Assembly (NCBI GenBank): GCA_019635755.1
Contig: JAHBYW010000007.1
Span: forward strand, 1 to 64,000
Source of the DNA: Rhizobiaceae bacterium
GTDB taxonomy: Bacteria > Pseudomonadota > Alphaproteobacteria > Rhizobiales > Rhizobiaceae
DNA: 64,000 bases
Reading direction: 5' to 3'
Shown here: positions 38,369 to 48,037 of the stretch, in pieces
Position numbering within the stretch: the stretch's first letter is position 1
Layout of the letters: each line of letters begins with the position of its first letter
Notes under the pieces: model-generated
The model's input: only the letters and a program-made list of their open reading frames with translations
The model's database searches: none
What the model was told of the DNA's origin: nothing
Translations under genes and position numbers: made by a program

Positions 38369-39955
38369 CTACCAGCCGAGCGCCAGCCCATCCTTGCGCG
38401 GGTCCGAGCCGCCGACCAGGAAGCCGCTTTTCTCGTCGATCACCACCATCTGCGCACCACCCATCGGCGCAGCTGCCGGCCGCAGCCGGTGGCCGCGCGC
38501 GACGAGGTCGTCCGCGGTCTGCGCGTCGACGCCCGACTCGAGCTCCACCACGCCGTCCTCCATCTCGAACAGGCGCGGGTGGTCGATCGCCTCCTGCGGG
38601 TCCATGCCGTGGTCGGCGATGTTGGAGAACACATGGGCGTGGCCCATCGGCTGAAACGCGCCACCCATGACGCCGAACGAAACGGCCGGACGGCCGTCCT
38701 TCATCGCCATCGCCGGAATGATCGTGTGCATCGGCCGCTTGGACGGCGCGAGCTCGTTCGGGTGCCCGCGCTCCAGCGAGAAGCAGGCGCCGCGGTTCTG
38801 CAGCGCGATGCCGGATTTCGGCGTCACCACCCGGCTGCCGAAACCGTCATAGACCGAATTGATGAACGACACCGTCAGCCGGTCCCGGTCGACGACGGAG
38901 AGGTAGATCGTGCTGGCGTTCGGACGCCGGGGCAGGACGACGGAACCGTTCCGGCGCTGCGGATCGAACTGACGCGCCAGGCCTTCGATGAACGCGTCCG
39001 AGAGGATCTCGGCCGGCGTCACCGTCATCGCCGCCGGATCGGCCACCATCGCGTCGCGCACCGAATAGGCGAAGCGCGCCACTTCCAGCATCAGGTGGCG
39101 CCGCGCCGGACCGTCCGCCGCGAGTCCACGCGCGCCCAGCCGCTCCAGCAGGCGGAACATGACCAGCGCCGTGATGCCCTGGCCATTCGGCGGGATCTCC
39201 AGCACGTCGTAGCCGCCGTAGGGCACCGAGATCGGCTCGACCCAGTCGGCCGACACCGCCGCCAGATCGGACTCGGCGAGGAAGCCGCCCTTGTCCCGGA
39301 CGGTCTTCGCCATCTCGGCAGCGATCTCGCCCTGGTAGAACGCGGCGGCGCCCTCCGTGCCGATGCGGGCGAGTGTCGCGGCCAGCGCCGGGAAACGCCA
39401 GCGCTCGCCTGCCGCCGGTGCGCGGCCGTCGCGCAGGCAATGCCGGCGACCGCCTTCGTCCGCCGCGAGGTCGGCGACGTAGTTCGGCCAGTCGCGGGCG
39501 ACGCGCGGATGCACCGCGAAGCCATCCTCGCCGTAGCGCACCGCGTCGCGGAACAGCCGGTCGAACGGCAGGGCGCCGAACCGCTGGTGCAGCACCTCCC
39601 AGGCCTGGACCGCGGTGGGGACGGTGACCGGCAGCGGCCCGACCTCCGGCATGACGGAATGGCCGAGCGCCCGGATGCGTTCGGCGTCGGCCGCGGCCGG
39701 CGCGCGGCCGGACCCGTTCAGGCCATGCACCTTGCCGTCGGGCTCGGCGACGATGGCGAAGCAGTCGCCGCCGATGCCGGTCATGTGGGGCTCGACGACG
39801 CAGAGCGTCGCGGAAGCGGCGAGCGCCGCGTCGACGGCGTTGCCGCCGGCCTTCAGCACGTCGATGGCGGTCGCCGTGGCCAGCGGGTGCGACGTCGCGG
39901 CCATGCCGTTCTCGGCATAGACCGGGGAACGGCCCGGCCGGTCGAAATTCCTCAT
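38369..39955 (-). CDS. Gamma-glutamyltransferase family protein
   Basis: A 528-residue Ntn-hydrolase of the GGT family. The N-terminus has ATSHPLATATAIDVLKAGGN then AVDAALAASATLCVVEPHMTGIGGDCF. The small-subunit start, at the predicted autocleavage and nucleophile, is T349 in ASTIYLSVVD. Further on are FINSVYDGFGSRVV and VMGGAFQPMGH. The usual TTH around the nucleophile reads TIY, as in GGT-like proteins of the AGA/cephalosporin acylase-like branch, so glutathione hydrolysis is not certain. There is no obvious signal peptide, so it is probably cytoplasmic. Start at 39955 with GGAGG 6 bases upstream; a longer start is unlikely. Confidence 0.88.
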   Translation of the reverse strand: MRNFDRPGRSPVYAENGMAATSHPLATATAIDVLKAGGNAVDAALAASATLCVVEPHMTGIGGDCFAIVAEPDGKVHGLNGSGRAPAAADAERIRALGHSVMPEVGPLPVTVPTAVQAWEVLHQRFGALPFDRLFRDAVRYGEDGFAVHPRVARDWPNYVADLAADEGGRRHCLRDGRAPAAGERWRFPALAATLARIGTEGAAAFYQGEIAAEMAKTVRDKGGFLAESDLAAVSADWVEPISVPYGGYDVLEIPPNGQGITALVMFRLLERLGARGLAADGPARRHLMLEVARFAYSVRDAMVADPAAMTVTPAEILSDAFIEGLARQFDPQRRNGSVVLPRRPNASTIYLSVVDRDRLTVSFINSVYDGFGSRVVTPKSGIALQNRGACFSLERGHPNELAPSKRPMHTIIPAMAMKDGRPAVSFGVMGGAFQPMGHAHVFSNIADHGMDPQEAIDHPRLFEMEDGVVELESGVDAQTADDLVARGHRLRPAAAPMGGAQMVVIDEKSGFLVGGSDPRKDGLALGW

Positions 39956-40076
39956 CGCGTCCTCCCGGGCGTGTCGCCGCCCGCGGCGAAACTGCTTCAC
40001 ATCCGCACCGATACAAATTCCGGCGCGCCTAGCCTAGGCTGCAAGGACGTTAATCGACCGAATCGAGGAGGCTCCC

Positions 40077-40505
40077 GTGGCCGTACTGACGCTGCACATC
40101 GCCAACGCCATCGTCGCCGACGCCCTGGCCAAGGGGGAGGAGATGAAGCTGAGGCCGCTGGCGGTCGCCCTGCTCGATGCCGGCGGCCATCTCAAGGCCT
40201 TCCAGCGCCAGGACGGCACGTCGATCATGCGGCCGGAGATCGCGCTCGGAAAGGCGTTCGGCGCTCTGGCGCTGGGCACGGGCTCGCGCGCGCTGCATGG
40301 AATGGCGGCCGAGCGCCCGCATTTCATCGAGGGCCTGGTGGCGGCGTCCGGCGGCCGCATCATCCCGGTGCCCGGCGGCGTGCTGATCACCGTCGCGTCG
40401 GGGGAGATCGTCGGCGCCGTCGGCGTCACCGGCGACACGTCCGACAATGACGAGGCCTGCGCGGCCTACGCCATCGCCAAGGCCGGCTTCACGCCGAAGG
40501 GCTGA
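40077..40505 (+). CDS. GlcG/HbpS family protein
   Basis: A 142-residue GlcG/HbpS-like protein: LALLDAGGHL-type strand ALLDAGGHLKAFQRQDGTSI, the KAFGALALGTGSRALHG helix and the GGVLI...GAVGVTGDTSDNDEACAAYAI end. Family members include haem-binding HbpS and the GlcG protein of unknown function. It starts at GTG 40077, with GGAGG 5 bases upstream. There is no signal sequence. It is divergent from the GGT-like gene. The specific role is unknown. Confidence 0.88.
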   Translation: MAVLTLHIANAIVADALAKGEEMKLRPLAVALLDAGGHLKAFQRQDGTSIMRPEIALGKAFGALALGTGSRALHGMAAERPHFIEGLVAASGGRIIPVPGGVLITVASGEIVGAVGVTGDTSDNDEACAAYAIAKAGFTPKG

Positions 40506-40570
40506 CGCCCCGCGGCCGGGAGCCTCCTGATCCGCCCCGAAAGCCGCCATGCGCTATTCGGGATGATGGT

Positions 40571-40990
40571 CTAGCCGTTGAAGCTGACGTCGCGGCTGGC
40601 CGAGCGGATCGACACGGAGAAGCCGGCCAGCAGGTCGATCAGCGAGATCACCATCAGGGTGAAGAACACGGAGTGCGCGGCACCCCGGACCAGCAGGAAC
40701 TCCACCAGGAAGGCGACGAAGACGAAGGTCGACAGCAGGTGGTCGACCACCGAGGTCGTGGAGGTCCGGGTCGCCTTGAGGATCTCGACGAAGAAGAACA
40801 GCAGCGCCACGACGATGAGCGCGTCGCCGAGCGTCATCGTCCAGACGCCGCCCGACATCATCGAGACCGACAGGATCTCGGTCGCCCAGACATCGCCCGG
40901 GCCGGAGCCGAAAACGCCCGAAAGGCCGATGTTGAACAGGATGAAGGGCACGATCAGCAGCGGAATGCTGGCAAGCATCTCGGTCTCCAT
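40571..40990 (-). CDS. Conserved membrane protein of unknown function
   Basis: A 139-residue protein with four hydrophobic segments: METEMLASIPLLIVPFILFN with the continuation IGLSGVFG, TLGDALIVVALLFFFVEILKA, LLSTFVFVAFLVEFLLVRGA and FFTLMVISLIDLLAGFSVSIR. This is typical of small four-helix proteins encoded in rhizobial genomes. I choose the ATG at 40990 because upstream residues are Ala/Gly-rich and not membrane-like. It lies between the GlcG gene and the rpmF terminator. No function is known. Confidence 0.75.
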   Translation of the reverse strand: METEMLASIPLLIVPFILFNIGLSGVFGSGPGDVWATEILSVSMMSGGVWTMTLGDALIVVALLFFFVEILKATRTSTTSVVDHLLSTFVFVAFLVEFLLVRGAAHSVFFTLMVISLIDLLAGFSVSIRSASRDVSFNG

Positions 40991-41072
40991 GGCGCTCGCG
41001 GTCGGCGCGAGTAACAGCCCCGCCGGTCCGTCCGTCAAGCCCCGCGCGGGCCGACCGGCGGCTCCAAAGACG

Positions 41073-41097
41073 AAAAAGGCCGGCATGCGCCGGCCTT
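41073..41097 (-). terminator. Intrinsic terminator of rpmF
   Basis: Stem AAGGCCGGC (41076-41084), loop ATGC, stem GCCGGCCTT (41089-41097), perfect 9 bp. On the minus strand it is followed by UUUUU (41077-41073), about 32 bases past the rpmF stop. Confidence 0.9.
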
Positions 41098-41128
41098 CGG
41101 GAACGGTCGTCCGCGTCCGGTGCGACGT

Positions 41129-41311
41129 TCAGCTTTCCTTGGGTTCCAGCACCTGGCGGCCGCGATACATGCCGGTCTTCAGGTCGATGTGGTGAGGGCG
41201 GCGCATCTCGCCGGAATTCTTGTCCTCGACATAGGACGGGGCCTTCAGCGCGTCGGCCGAGCGGCGCATGCCGCGCTTCGACGGCGAGGTCTTTCTTTTC
41301 GGAACAGCCAT
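41129..41311 (-). CDS. rpmF: 50S ribosomal protein bL32, zinc-free form
   Basis: A 60-residue protein, [20 protein letters not shown], basic N-terminus then [20 protein letters not shown]. It lacks the zinc cysteines of other bL32 proteins, the usual state in alphaproteobacteria, paralleling the C-minus bL31 at 13294. A TATAGG -10-like box at 41404-41399 gives a leader of roughly 85 bases. A strong terminator follows. Confidence 0.97.
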   Translation of the reverse strand: MAVPKRKTSPSKRGMRRSADALKAPSYVEDKNSGEMRRPHHIDLKTGMYRGRQVLEPKES

Positions 41312-41460
41312 GGATCACTCCAAACGATCGGTCAAAAGGCCCGCTCGCGCCCGAAATGGAGGGCCGCCGAGGAGCCGGGGTCTCGTGAAAGTGGCGTGCC
41401 TATACACAAAGGCGGCCGTCTTGACCAGTGCGGGCACGACTTTTTTGCCCGGTGCCCGGC

Positions 41461-42171
41461 TCAGTTGAGGCCAAGGCAATTGAACTGGGTGATGCCGGCC
41501 TGGTCGACGCGGCGCTCGATGGCCGCCGCCAGGCGTCTCAGCCCATCGCCCGGCTTGGCCGGGTTGCGGGCGATCGGGTTGGGCAGCGTCACCGCGAGCA
41601 GCGAGGCCTCGCGCCGCGTCAGGTTCTTCGCCGGCTTGCCGAAATGATACTGCGCCGCGGCCTCGATGCCGTAGATGCCCGGCCCCCATTCGGCGATGTT
41701 GAGATAGATCTCCATGATGCGGCGTTTCGACATGACCACGTCGATGTAGATCGCGTAGGGGATCTCGACCAGCTTGCGCACCGAGCCCAGCGGCCGGTGC
41801 CAGAGGTACAGGTTCTTCACCGTCTGCATCGGGATCGTCGACGCGCCGCGCATCCCCTCTCCGCTGATCGCGTCGCCGATCACCGCCGAGAGCTCGGCGA
41901 AGTCGACCCCCCTGTGCCAGCAGAACTGCCCGTCCTCCGACATCACCACGGATTTCACCAGCGCCGGCGCCACGTCGTCGATCGGAACCCAGCGGCGGTC
42001 GTAGCCCTGCAGCGTCACCACGTCCTTGATCATCAGGGTCGAGACCGGGTGAACGAACGACGCCTTGTAGAGAAAGGTCAGCGCCGCCGGAACGAGCCCG
42101 AGCACGAAGCAGACGAGGATGACACGGCGCAGCAGCCATCCGAAGCCACGCTTGCGCCGCTTCGCAGGCAT
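41461..42171 (-). CDS. mtgA: Monofunctional peptidoglycan glycosyltransferase
   Basis: A 236-residue protein, close to the 242 of E. coli MtgA, that polymerises lipid II into glycan strands. It has one N-terminal membrane anchor ([23 protein letters not shown], about 16-38), then the GT51 domain with the catalytic glutamate in [33 protein letters not shown] and [20 protein letters not shown]. The chosen start 42171 has AAAGG 6 bases upstream; a longer version beginning at GTG 42234 is possible. No penicillin-binding domain is present. The next gene upstream is divergent. Confidence 0.94.
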   Translation of the reverse strand: MPAKRRKRGFGWLLRRVILVCFVLGLVPAALTFLYKASFVHPVSTLMIKDVVTLQGYDRRWVPIDDVAPALVKSVVMSEDGQFCWHRGVDFAELSAVIGDAISGEGMRGASTIPMQTVKNLYLWHRPLGSVRKLVEIPYAIYIDVVMSKRRIMEIYLNIAEWGPGIYGIEAAAQYHFGKPAKNLTRREASLLAVTLPNPIARNPAKPGDGLRRLAAAIERRVDQAGITQFNCLGLN

Positions 42172-42326
42172 TGCCGACCTTTCCTCGTCGATCTCGACGA
42201 TGGGCGCTGACACGACGGTCTTTCGCTTCTTTGCCACGCCGTATCGAATAAAGGCGGCGCCCGTGTGGTGCAATCGGGCATCGCGCCCGGCTTGACCCCG
42301 ACCGGCTTTACCGTAAACGAAACCGC

Positions 42327-43244
42327 ATGGCCGAAATCGACGAGCGAACCTTCCAGGACGTGCTGAAGCGGCACGCCCGGAGTGTCGAGGGCCTGCTGGC
42401 CCGCCTGCTGACCGATCGCCCCGAAAGCGGCGAGATCGCCCGACCGGCCCATCTCATGGCCGCCATCCGCCACGGGGTGCTGAATGGCGGCAAGCGGCTG
42501 AGACCCGCGCTGGTCATGGAGAGCACGGCGCTCTTCGACGGCGATGCGGAGGCGGCGCTGCGCGTGGCGGCGGCGCTCGAATGCGTCCACTGCTACTCGC
42601 TGATCCACGACGACCTGCCGGCGATGGACGACGACGATCTGCGGCGCGGCCAGCCGACGGTGCACAAGGCCTTCGACGAGGCGACGGCGATCCTCGCCGG
42701 CGACAGCCTGCTGACGCTGGCCTTCGACATCGTCGCCGCGCCGGCGACGCCGCTGGCCGACCGCGCCCGGGCCGAGCTGGTCCTGGCGCTGGCGCGGGCG
42801 TCGGGCCCCGGTGGCATGGCCGGCGGTCAGGCGCTCGATCTTGCGGCCGAGCGCGAAACCCCCGACGAGGCCGGCATCATCCGCCTGCAGGCGATGAAGA
42901 CCGGCGCGCTGATCCGCTTCGCCTGCGAGGCGGGCGCCATCGTCGCAGGCGCACCGGCAGCCGACCGGGAGCGGCTTGCCGAATACGGCTCGGCGATCGG
43001 GCTCGCCTTCCAGCTCGCCGACGACCTGCTGGACCTCACCTCCGACGCCGCGACGCTGGGCAAGGCGACGCGCAAGGACGAAGGTGCGGGCAAGGCGACG
43101 CTGGCATCGCTTCATGGCGAGGCGTGGACCCGCGGCCAGCTGGCCGGGCTCGTCGCGCAGGCGTGCGACCTGCTCGAGCCGTTCGGTCCCCGCTCCGGCG
43201 TGCTGAAGGCCGCGGCGCGCTTCATCGCGGACCGCCGCAGCTGA
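42327..43244 (+). CDS. ispA: Short-chain polyprenyl diphosphate synthase (farnesyl type)
   Basis: A 305-residue isoprenyl synthase. The first aspartate-rich motif is [11 protein letters not shown] (about 94-104), with the two extra residues between the aspartates that mark bacterial farnesyl synthases; the second is [26 protein letters not shown] (about 54-60) binds isopentenyl diphosphate. It makes farnesyl diphosphate for quinones, undecaprenyl phosphate and hopanoids. The length is normal. Geranylgeranyl synthesis cannot be excluded. It stands alone; ispG is 5 kb away on the other strand. Confidence 0.92.
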   Translation: MAEIDERTFQDVLKRHARSVEGLLARLLTDRPESGEIARPAHLMAAIRHGVLNGGKRLRPALVMESTALFDGDAEAALRVAAALECVHCYSLIHDDLPAMDDDDLRRGQPTVHKAFDEATAILAGDSLLTLAFDIVAAPATPLADRARAELVLALARASGPGGMAGGQALDLAAERETPDEAGIIRLQAMKTGALIRFACEAGAIVAGAPAADRERLAEYGSAIGLAFQLADDLLDLTSDAATLGKATRKDEGAGKATLASLHGEAWTRGQLAGLVAQACDLLEPFGPRSGVLKAAARFIADRRS

Positions 43245-43335
43245 TCCACGCTGCACCGCAACGAACTTTTTCTTAATGGTAATGATGTGTGATCGGCGGG
43301 CGTAAATTTGTGCGTATTTCCCGCGGAGCGGACGC

Positions 43336-45672
43336 GTGCCCAAGTATTCTTCCTTCATCCGGTCGATCCGGATCCGCTACCTTTCCGGCCTTTTCATCAT
43401 CGCGGCGACGGCCGCGGGCATCATGCTCGGGCTGAACAGCCTGAACGCCTACCGGCACAATGTCGACCAGATCAGCTCGGCGCTGGTCGGCTTCACGCGC
43501 GACCTGCGCAACGCCACCAATTTCGCCGAACAGGCGGTGCGCAACTGGCGACCCGACACGCGGGAGCAGCTGGCGAGTGCCGCCTTCGGCCATGTCGAGC
43601 GGCTCAACCTGGGCATCGAGCAGCTGTCGGCAATGATCGTCGACATCAAGCCCGAGCTGTCCACCGCCGCGGTGAACGAGATCGACGGCGCGTCGATCAA
43701 TGGCGATCTCTTCTGGACGTCGCGCGACATCGTCCGCAATCTCGGCCTGCTGGCCACCGCCGAGAAGGCCGACGAGTGGAGCTACCGGGAGATCCGCAAT
43801 CAGCACGACCTCTTCGTCCAGCCGGCGCTCAACCGGGCCAAGACGGCGATGGACGAGGAGCGGCGCCTGGCGGAGCGGCAGAGCGACACCCTGCTCGGCT
43901 GGGCGAGCGGCCTTCTGATCCTCGTGCTGGGCATCGTCGCCTTCTCGGTCTTTCGGCCGATGGAGAAGGCAATCCGCCGTGCCTTCGACGAGTCCGAGGC
44001 ATCGCTGGTCAAGGCCGAGGCGGCCGATCGCGCCAAGTCGGAATTCCTCGCCAATATGAGCCATGAGATCCGCACGCCGATGAACGGCGTGCTGGGCATG
44101 GCCGAACTGCTGGCCAAGACCGAGCTCAACACGCGGCAGAAGACGTTCACCGAGGTGATCGTGAAGTCGGGCAACGCGCTGCTGACCATCATCAACGACA
44201 TTCTCGACTTCTCCAAGATCAGCGCCGGCCAGCTGACGCTCGATCCCTCGCCCTTCCCGCTGACCGAAGCCGTCGAGGACGTCGCCACGCTGATCTCGGC
44301 GCGCGTCGCGGAGAAGAACCTGGAACTCATCGTGCGCGTCGATCCGCGCCTGCCGCGCCATGTCGTCGGCGACGTCGGCCGCTTCCGCCAGATCGTCACG
44401 AACCTGCTCGGCAACGCGGTCAAGTTCACCGAGAAGGGCCATGTCCTCATCGACGTCTCCGGCGACATCGTGGACGACGTCGCCAAGCTGCATGTGCGCG
44501 TGGAGGACACCGGCATCGGCATCCCGCCGGACAAGCTGCAGAACGTGTTCGAGAAGTTCGCGCAGGTCGACTCCTCGTCGACGCGGCGCCATGAGGGAAC
44601 CGGCCTCGGCCTCGCGATCGCCGCGCGGCTGGTCGACCTGATGGGCGGCACGATCGGGCTGGAGAGCGAGGTCGGCCGCGGTTCCGTGTTCTGGTTCGAC
44701 GTGCCCCTGCCGGTACACCATCACCAGGAACGCGACACGACCGTGCCGGTCGACGTGACCGGCGCGCGCGTCCTCGTCATCGACGACAACCAGGTGAACC
44801 GCGACATCCTGCTGGAGCAGCTGCGCAGCTGGGGCTTCGACTGCGCCGCAGCCGAGAGCGGTGCCGTTGGCCTCGCCTTCCTCGACCGCGCGGCGCAGCT
44901 CGGCGCCAAGGTCGACTGCGTCATCCTCGACTACCAGATGCCCGGCATGAACGGCGCCGACGTCGCCAAGGCGATGTCGTCCGACACGCGCACGGCCGGC
45001 ATCCCGGTCGTGCTGCTGACCTCGGTCGACCAGGTCGATTTCGGCCGGCTGGTGCTCGATTTCGGCATCGCCGCGCACCTGACCAAGCCCGCCCGCTCCT
45101 CGGCGCTTCTCGGAACCGTCATCGCCGTGATCCAGAAGGCGCGCAGCAATCTCGGCAAGGCCGCCGCCTTCGTCCGGCCCGCGCACGACGCGGCGATCAC
45201 CGTGCTGCGTCCGCAACCGGTCCCGCACCAGCCGGCGGTCACCGACGTCCGCGAGGTCCAGGCGCTCCAGTCGTCGGTCCCGCTGGACATCCTGATCGCC
45301 GAGGACAATGAGGTGAACCAGCTGGTCTTCGGGCAGATCCTCAGCAGCCTCGGCCTGTCCTACCGCATCGCCGGCAACGGCCGCACGGCGGTCGAGATGC
45401 ACCGGGCGCTGAAGCCCAAGCTGATCCTGATGGACGTGTCCATGCCGGAGATGAACGGCTACGAGGCCGCCCGCGCCATCCGCGAGGCGGAGAAGGCGAC
45501 CGGCGCGCATATTCCGATCATCGGCGTCACCGCGCACGCGCTGAAGGGCGACCGCGAGAAGTGCATCGATGCCGGCATGGACGACTATCTGCCGAAGCCG
45601 ATCTCGCCGGACCGGCTGGGCGCCAAGATCGGCACCTGGCTGAGCGAGAACGCCCTGGCCAAGACGGCTTGA
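43336..45672 (+). CDS. Hybrid sensor histidine kinase with two receiver domains
   Basis: A 778-residue protein. An N-terminal membrane helix (about 12-36), a roughly 150-residue periplasmic sensor, and a second helix (about 188-210, [21 protein letters not shown]) lead to HisKA (phospho-acceptor H243 in [17 protein letters not shown]). Then come HATPase_c ([33 protein letters not shown]) and two REC domains, with phospho-acceptor D532 (VILDYQMPG) and D700 ([12 protein letters not shown]). There is no Hpt domain. It starts at GTG 43336. The partner regulator is not adjacent, so it is an orphan. The sensor ligand is unknown. Confidence 0.93.
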   Translation: MPKYSSFIRSIRIRYLSGLFIIAATAAGIMLGLNSLNAYRHNVDQISSALVGFTRDLRNATNFAEQAVRNWRPDTREQLASAAFGHVERLNLGIEQLSAMIVDIKPELSTAAVNEIDGASINGDLFWTSRDIVRNLGLLATAEKADEWSYREIRNQHDLFVQPALNRAKTAMDEERRLAERQSDTLLGWASGLLILVLGIVAFSVFRPMEKAIRRAFDESEASLVKAEAADRAKSEFLANMSHEIRTPMNGVLGMAELLAKTELNTRQKTFTEVIVKSGNALLTIINDILDFSKISAGQLTLDPSPFPLTEAVEDVATLISARVAEKNLELIVRVDPRLPRHVVGDVGRFRQIVTNLLGNAVKFTEKGHVLIDVSGDIVDDVAKLHVRVEDTGIGIPPDKLQNVFEKFAQVDSSSTRRHEGTGLGLAIAARLVDLMGGTIGLESEVGRGSVFWFDVPLPVHHHQERDTTVPVDVTGARVLVIDDNQVNRDILLEQLRSWGFDCAAAESGAVGLAFLDRAAQLGAKVDCVILDYQMPGMNGADVAKAMSSDTRTAGIPVVLLTSVDQVDFGRLVLDFGIAAHLTKPARSSALLGTVIAVIQKARSNLGKAAAFVRPAHDAAITVLRPQPVPHQPAVTDVREVQALQSSVPLDILIAEDNEVNQLVFGQILSSLGLSYRIAGNGRTAVEMHRALKPKLILMDVSMPEMNGYEAARAIREAEKATGAHIPIIGVTAHALKGDREKCIDAGMDDYLPKPISPDRLGAKIGTWLSENALAKTA

Positions 45673-45712
45673 ACGAGTCCTCCGAAGGACGCACTCACGG
45701 ACATCCACTCGC

Positions 45713-46261
45713 CTACAGCCGGAACCTCTCTCTGATGGCTGCCGCACAGTCGGCGGCGCTCGTTGCCGTCGTATCGACCTCGAAGTCGTAGCGCTTGCCG
45801 CGATGGACACGCTCGACCTGCCAGCGCGCGAGGCCGGGCATGCGGTCGCCGCGCGCCAGCTCGCGCTGCTCGAGCACGTCAAGCGAGGCATGAACGCCGA
45901 CGACGTGAAGATCGAAGCCGGCGAGCAGCGCGCGATACTCGCGGAGTTCATCGCCCAGAAGCACATCGTCGACGATGAGATCGTTGCCTGCCGCGGCCAG
46001 CGCGGCGACTGCACCGCGCATACCGCGGAGCAGGCGCCGGCCGGTCGGGCCGACGGTGACCTCCACGGCCGGAAGGCCATCGACCGTGCGCTCGATGAAA
46101 TGCACGCCTTCGGGATGGTCCTGCAGCGATTGCGGCAGCATCTCCAGAAAATGGTCCATCTGCACATGCAGCAGCGGCCGTCGGGCGATGCGTTGCAGCT
46201 CCCGCGCGATCGAACTCTTGCCGGAACTGCCGGCGCCGTTGAGCAGGATGATCGTGGTCAC
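45713..46261 (-). CDS. Chloramphenicol-phosphotransferase-like P-loop kinase
   Basis: A 182-residue P-loop protein similar to the CPT family: IILLNGAGSSGKSSIARELQ (Walker A about 9-17), IVDDVLLGDE (about 94), VGVHASLDVLEQRELARGDR and FEVDTTATSAADCAAAI. In Streptomyces venezuelae CPT inactivates chloramphenicol, but most relatives have unknown acceptors. It starts at GTG 46261, overlapping the methyltransferase stop by four bases (GTGA), so the two are translationally coupled. A resistance role is not supported by context. Confidence 0.82.
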   Translation of the reverse strand: MTTIILLNGAGSSGKSSIARELQRIARRPLLHVQMDHFLEMLPQSLQDHPEGVHFIERTVDGLPAVEVTVGPTGRRLLRGMRGAVAALAAAGNDLIVDDVLLGDELREYRALLAGFDLHVVGVHASLDVLEQRELARGDRMPGLARWQVERVHRGKRYDFEVDTTATSAADCAAAIRERFRL

Positions 46262-46998
46262 GTGACGCGCCGCCCGAACGGGATGATCTCCGGCGCGTCC
46301 GCGCGCCAGGCACCCCCGCTCCAGTCGCCCATCCAGCGGTCCACGACGAGGCCGGCGTCGCGGATCGCCGCCTCGACGTCCGTCTTCGGCGGAAAGGCGA
46401 TCTTCGACTGCGCCGACAGCGACCGGCCATCGGGAAGCCTGTAGTGCGTCTCGTAGGTCGCGATGGCCGCGGCCGGGTCGAACGCGACGTCATTCCAGGC
46501 CTCGACCAGCCCGAGTTCCGGATGCTGCACGGTCCGGCGCGAGGCGTCGGGCGTCCACTCCCGCCACTCCTCGCGGCCGGGATTGCGCGTGTCGAAGACG
46601 AAGCGGCCGCCCGGCGCGAGGTGCGCTGCGATCGTGCCGATCGCGGCATGGCGGTCCTCTGCGGTGAGGAAGACCTGGAACGCGTGGCCGGTCAGCACGA
46701 CGAGGTCAAAGCTGCGGCCCAGCCGCACGCTGCGCGCGTCGCCTTCCACCCAGGTGACCCGGTCCCCGCCGGGACGCAGCCGAGCGACGTCGAGCATCGG
46801 CTTGGCCGGATCGACGCCGACGACCTCACGGCCCTCCGCGATCGCGGCGGCGAGCTGGCCTGTGCCGCAGCCGAGGTCGAGGACGCTCCGGCTGGCCTCG
46901 GCCAGGCCGCGGCAGTAGAGGAAATCCGCTCCGCCCGAATTCTCGATGTCGTAGAATTCGACGAGGGAAGGGTCGCTGTAGAGCCGATCTTCGTCCAT
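46258..46998 (-). CDS. Class I SAM-dependent methyltransferase
   Basis: A 246-residue methyltransferase. The SAM-binding motif is VLDLGCGTGQLAAAIAEGREVVGVDPAKPML at about 38-68 (E/DxGxGxG form), and the acidic pocket is TWVEGDARSVRLGRSFDLVV. It resembles methyltransferases of the type-11/25 groups; the substrate is unknown. I start at ATG 46998; the longer frame runs into the lytic transglycosylase gene. It is cotranscribed with the CPT-like kinase, and the lytic transglycosylase gene is immediately upstream on the same strand. Confidence 0.85.
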   Translation of the reverse strand: MDEDRLYSDPSLVEFYDIENSGGADFLYCRGLAEASRSVLDLGCGTGQLAAAIAEGREVVGVDPAKPMLDVARLRPGGDRVTWVEGDARSVRLGRSFDLVVLTGHAFQVFLTAEDRHAAIGTIAAHLAPGGRFVFDTRNPGREEWREWTPDASRRTVQHPELGLVEAWNDVAFDPAAAIATYETHYRLPDGRSLSAQSKIAFPPKTDVEAAIRDAGLVVDRWMGDWSGGAWRADAPEIIPFGRRVT

Positions 46999-46999
46999 C

Positions 47000-47821
47000 T
47001 CACCAATTCCGCATGACGATGCAGGATGCGCCTGCGACGCGCAGCTGCTGGCAAAGCCGGTCGGCGCCGGCACGATCCTCGAGCCCCAGGCGCACCGCAT
47101 AGATGCCGCGGCGGCCGATCGCCGAGCGGACCCTGCTGACCACCGGTTCGTAGCCGGCGACCATCGCCTCGTGCCGGCCGGCGACGCGCTGCCATTGCCG
47201 CACCGCGACGTCGCGGCGGAAGTGACCCGCGACCTGCACGCCCCACGGCTTCAGTTGCACCGATGCCATCGCCACCGTCTCTACCTTCGCTGCCGGCATG
47301 GCGCGGCAGGCAGCGCCGAACCCGGTGTCGGCCGCCAGCGGGCGCACCGTACCCGCATAGGCGCGGTCCGAGAAGGCATCGGCCGGCTCGCCCATGATGT
47401 CCAGCACGAAGTTCTCCGTCTCGAGCGGCAGGAAGCCGCCCCGCGACAGCCAGCGCGAGACGCGCGCCTCCCCTGCATTGTAGGCCGCGGCGGCGAGGCC
47501 CAGATTGCCGAAACCGGTCCTGAGCTCCCCGAGATACTTCGCCGAGGCCGGGATGGCCTGGTCGATGTCGAAGGAATCGGCCAGCCCGCGCGCTCTCGCC
47601 GTGCCCGGCATGAACTGCGCTATTCCTTCCGCGCCGGCGGGGCTGACCGCCTGGTGGTCGAAGCGGCTCTCCTTCCAAATCAGCCGGGCGAAGAAGGCGT
47701 CGGGGATGCCGTGTTCTTCGGCGCTGACCTCTATCAGGTCGCAGATACGGTGGATGTTCACCGGCTTGTCGCGGCCGGGCGGGTCGGCGAGGGCGGGGGA
47801 GGCGAACAACAGTGCCACCAT
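47000..47821 (-). CDS. Lytic transglycosylase with SPOR-like tail
   Basis: A 273-residue periplasmic protein. A short signal peptide (MVALLFASPALADPP, cleaved near ALA) is followed by an SLT domain with the catalytic E51 in LIWKESRFD, then GAEGIAQFMPGTAR and AAYNAGEARVSRWL. The last 70 residues (GIYAVRLGLEDRAGADRLCQ...CIVMRNW) resemble a SPOR domain that binds denuded glycan at the septum. The start at 47821 is uncertain: the frame continues upstream into the repeat at 47848-48023, which cannot be native N-terminus. It cleaves peptidoglycan with 1,6-anhydro ends. It is adjacent to the methyltransferase gene on the same strand. Confidence 0.85.
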   Translation of the reverse strand: MVALLFASPALADPPGRDKPVNIHRICDLIEVSAEEHGIPDAFFARLIWKESRFDHQAVSPAGAEGIAQFMPGTARARGLADSFDIDQAIPASAKYLGELRTGFGNLGLAAAAYNAGEARVSRWLSRGGFLPLETENFVLDIMGEPADAFSDRAYAGTVRPLAADTGFGAACRAMPAAKVETVAMASVQLKPWGVQVAGHFRRDVAVRQWQRVAGRHEAMVAGYEPVVSRVRSAIGRRGIYAVRLGLEDRAGADRLCQQLRVAGASCIVMRNW

Positions 47822-47847
47822 AAGCTGTATCAGGAACCCAGGCCACG

Positions 47848-48023
47848 CCCCCTCACCCGGCCTCCGCTTCGCTCGGCCACCCTCTCCCCGGTGGGGAGAG
47901 GAGGCGGTCGGCGCCGGCCCATCGATGATTTGCCGGGGTCCTGGAGATTTTCCTCTCCCCAGTGGGGAGAGGGTGGCCGAGCCCGGTGGCGAAGCCGCCG
48001 GAAGCGGAGGCCGGGTGAGGGGG
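47848..48023. repeat. Palindromic intergenic repeat element, copy 3
   Basis: The outer arms are a perfect 23-bp inverted repeat, 47848-47870 and 48001-48023, beginning CCCCCTCACCCGGCC. The inner arms are near-perfect, 47871-47901 and 47952-47982 (31 bp), with the CTCTCCCC/GGGGAGAG core repeated inside each. An 18-bp insertion (47983-48000) lies in the right half. The spacer is 50 bp. It sits between the lytic transglycosylase and ispG genes, both minus strand, and would form a large cruciform. Same family as 244-319. Confidence 0.88.
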
Positions 48024-48037
48024 TGACCTGTCAACAG

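Noticed and set aside
45713-46261. Antibiotic resistance gene
   Set aside because: CPT-like proteins are widespread with unknown acceptors. There is no mobile element, biosynthetic cluster or resistance partner here.
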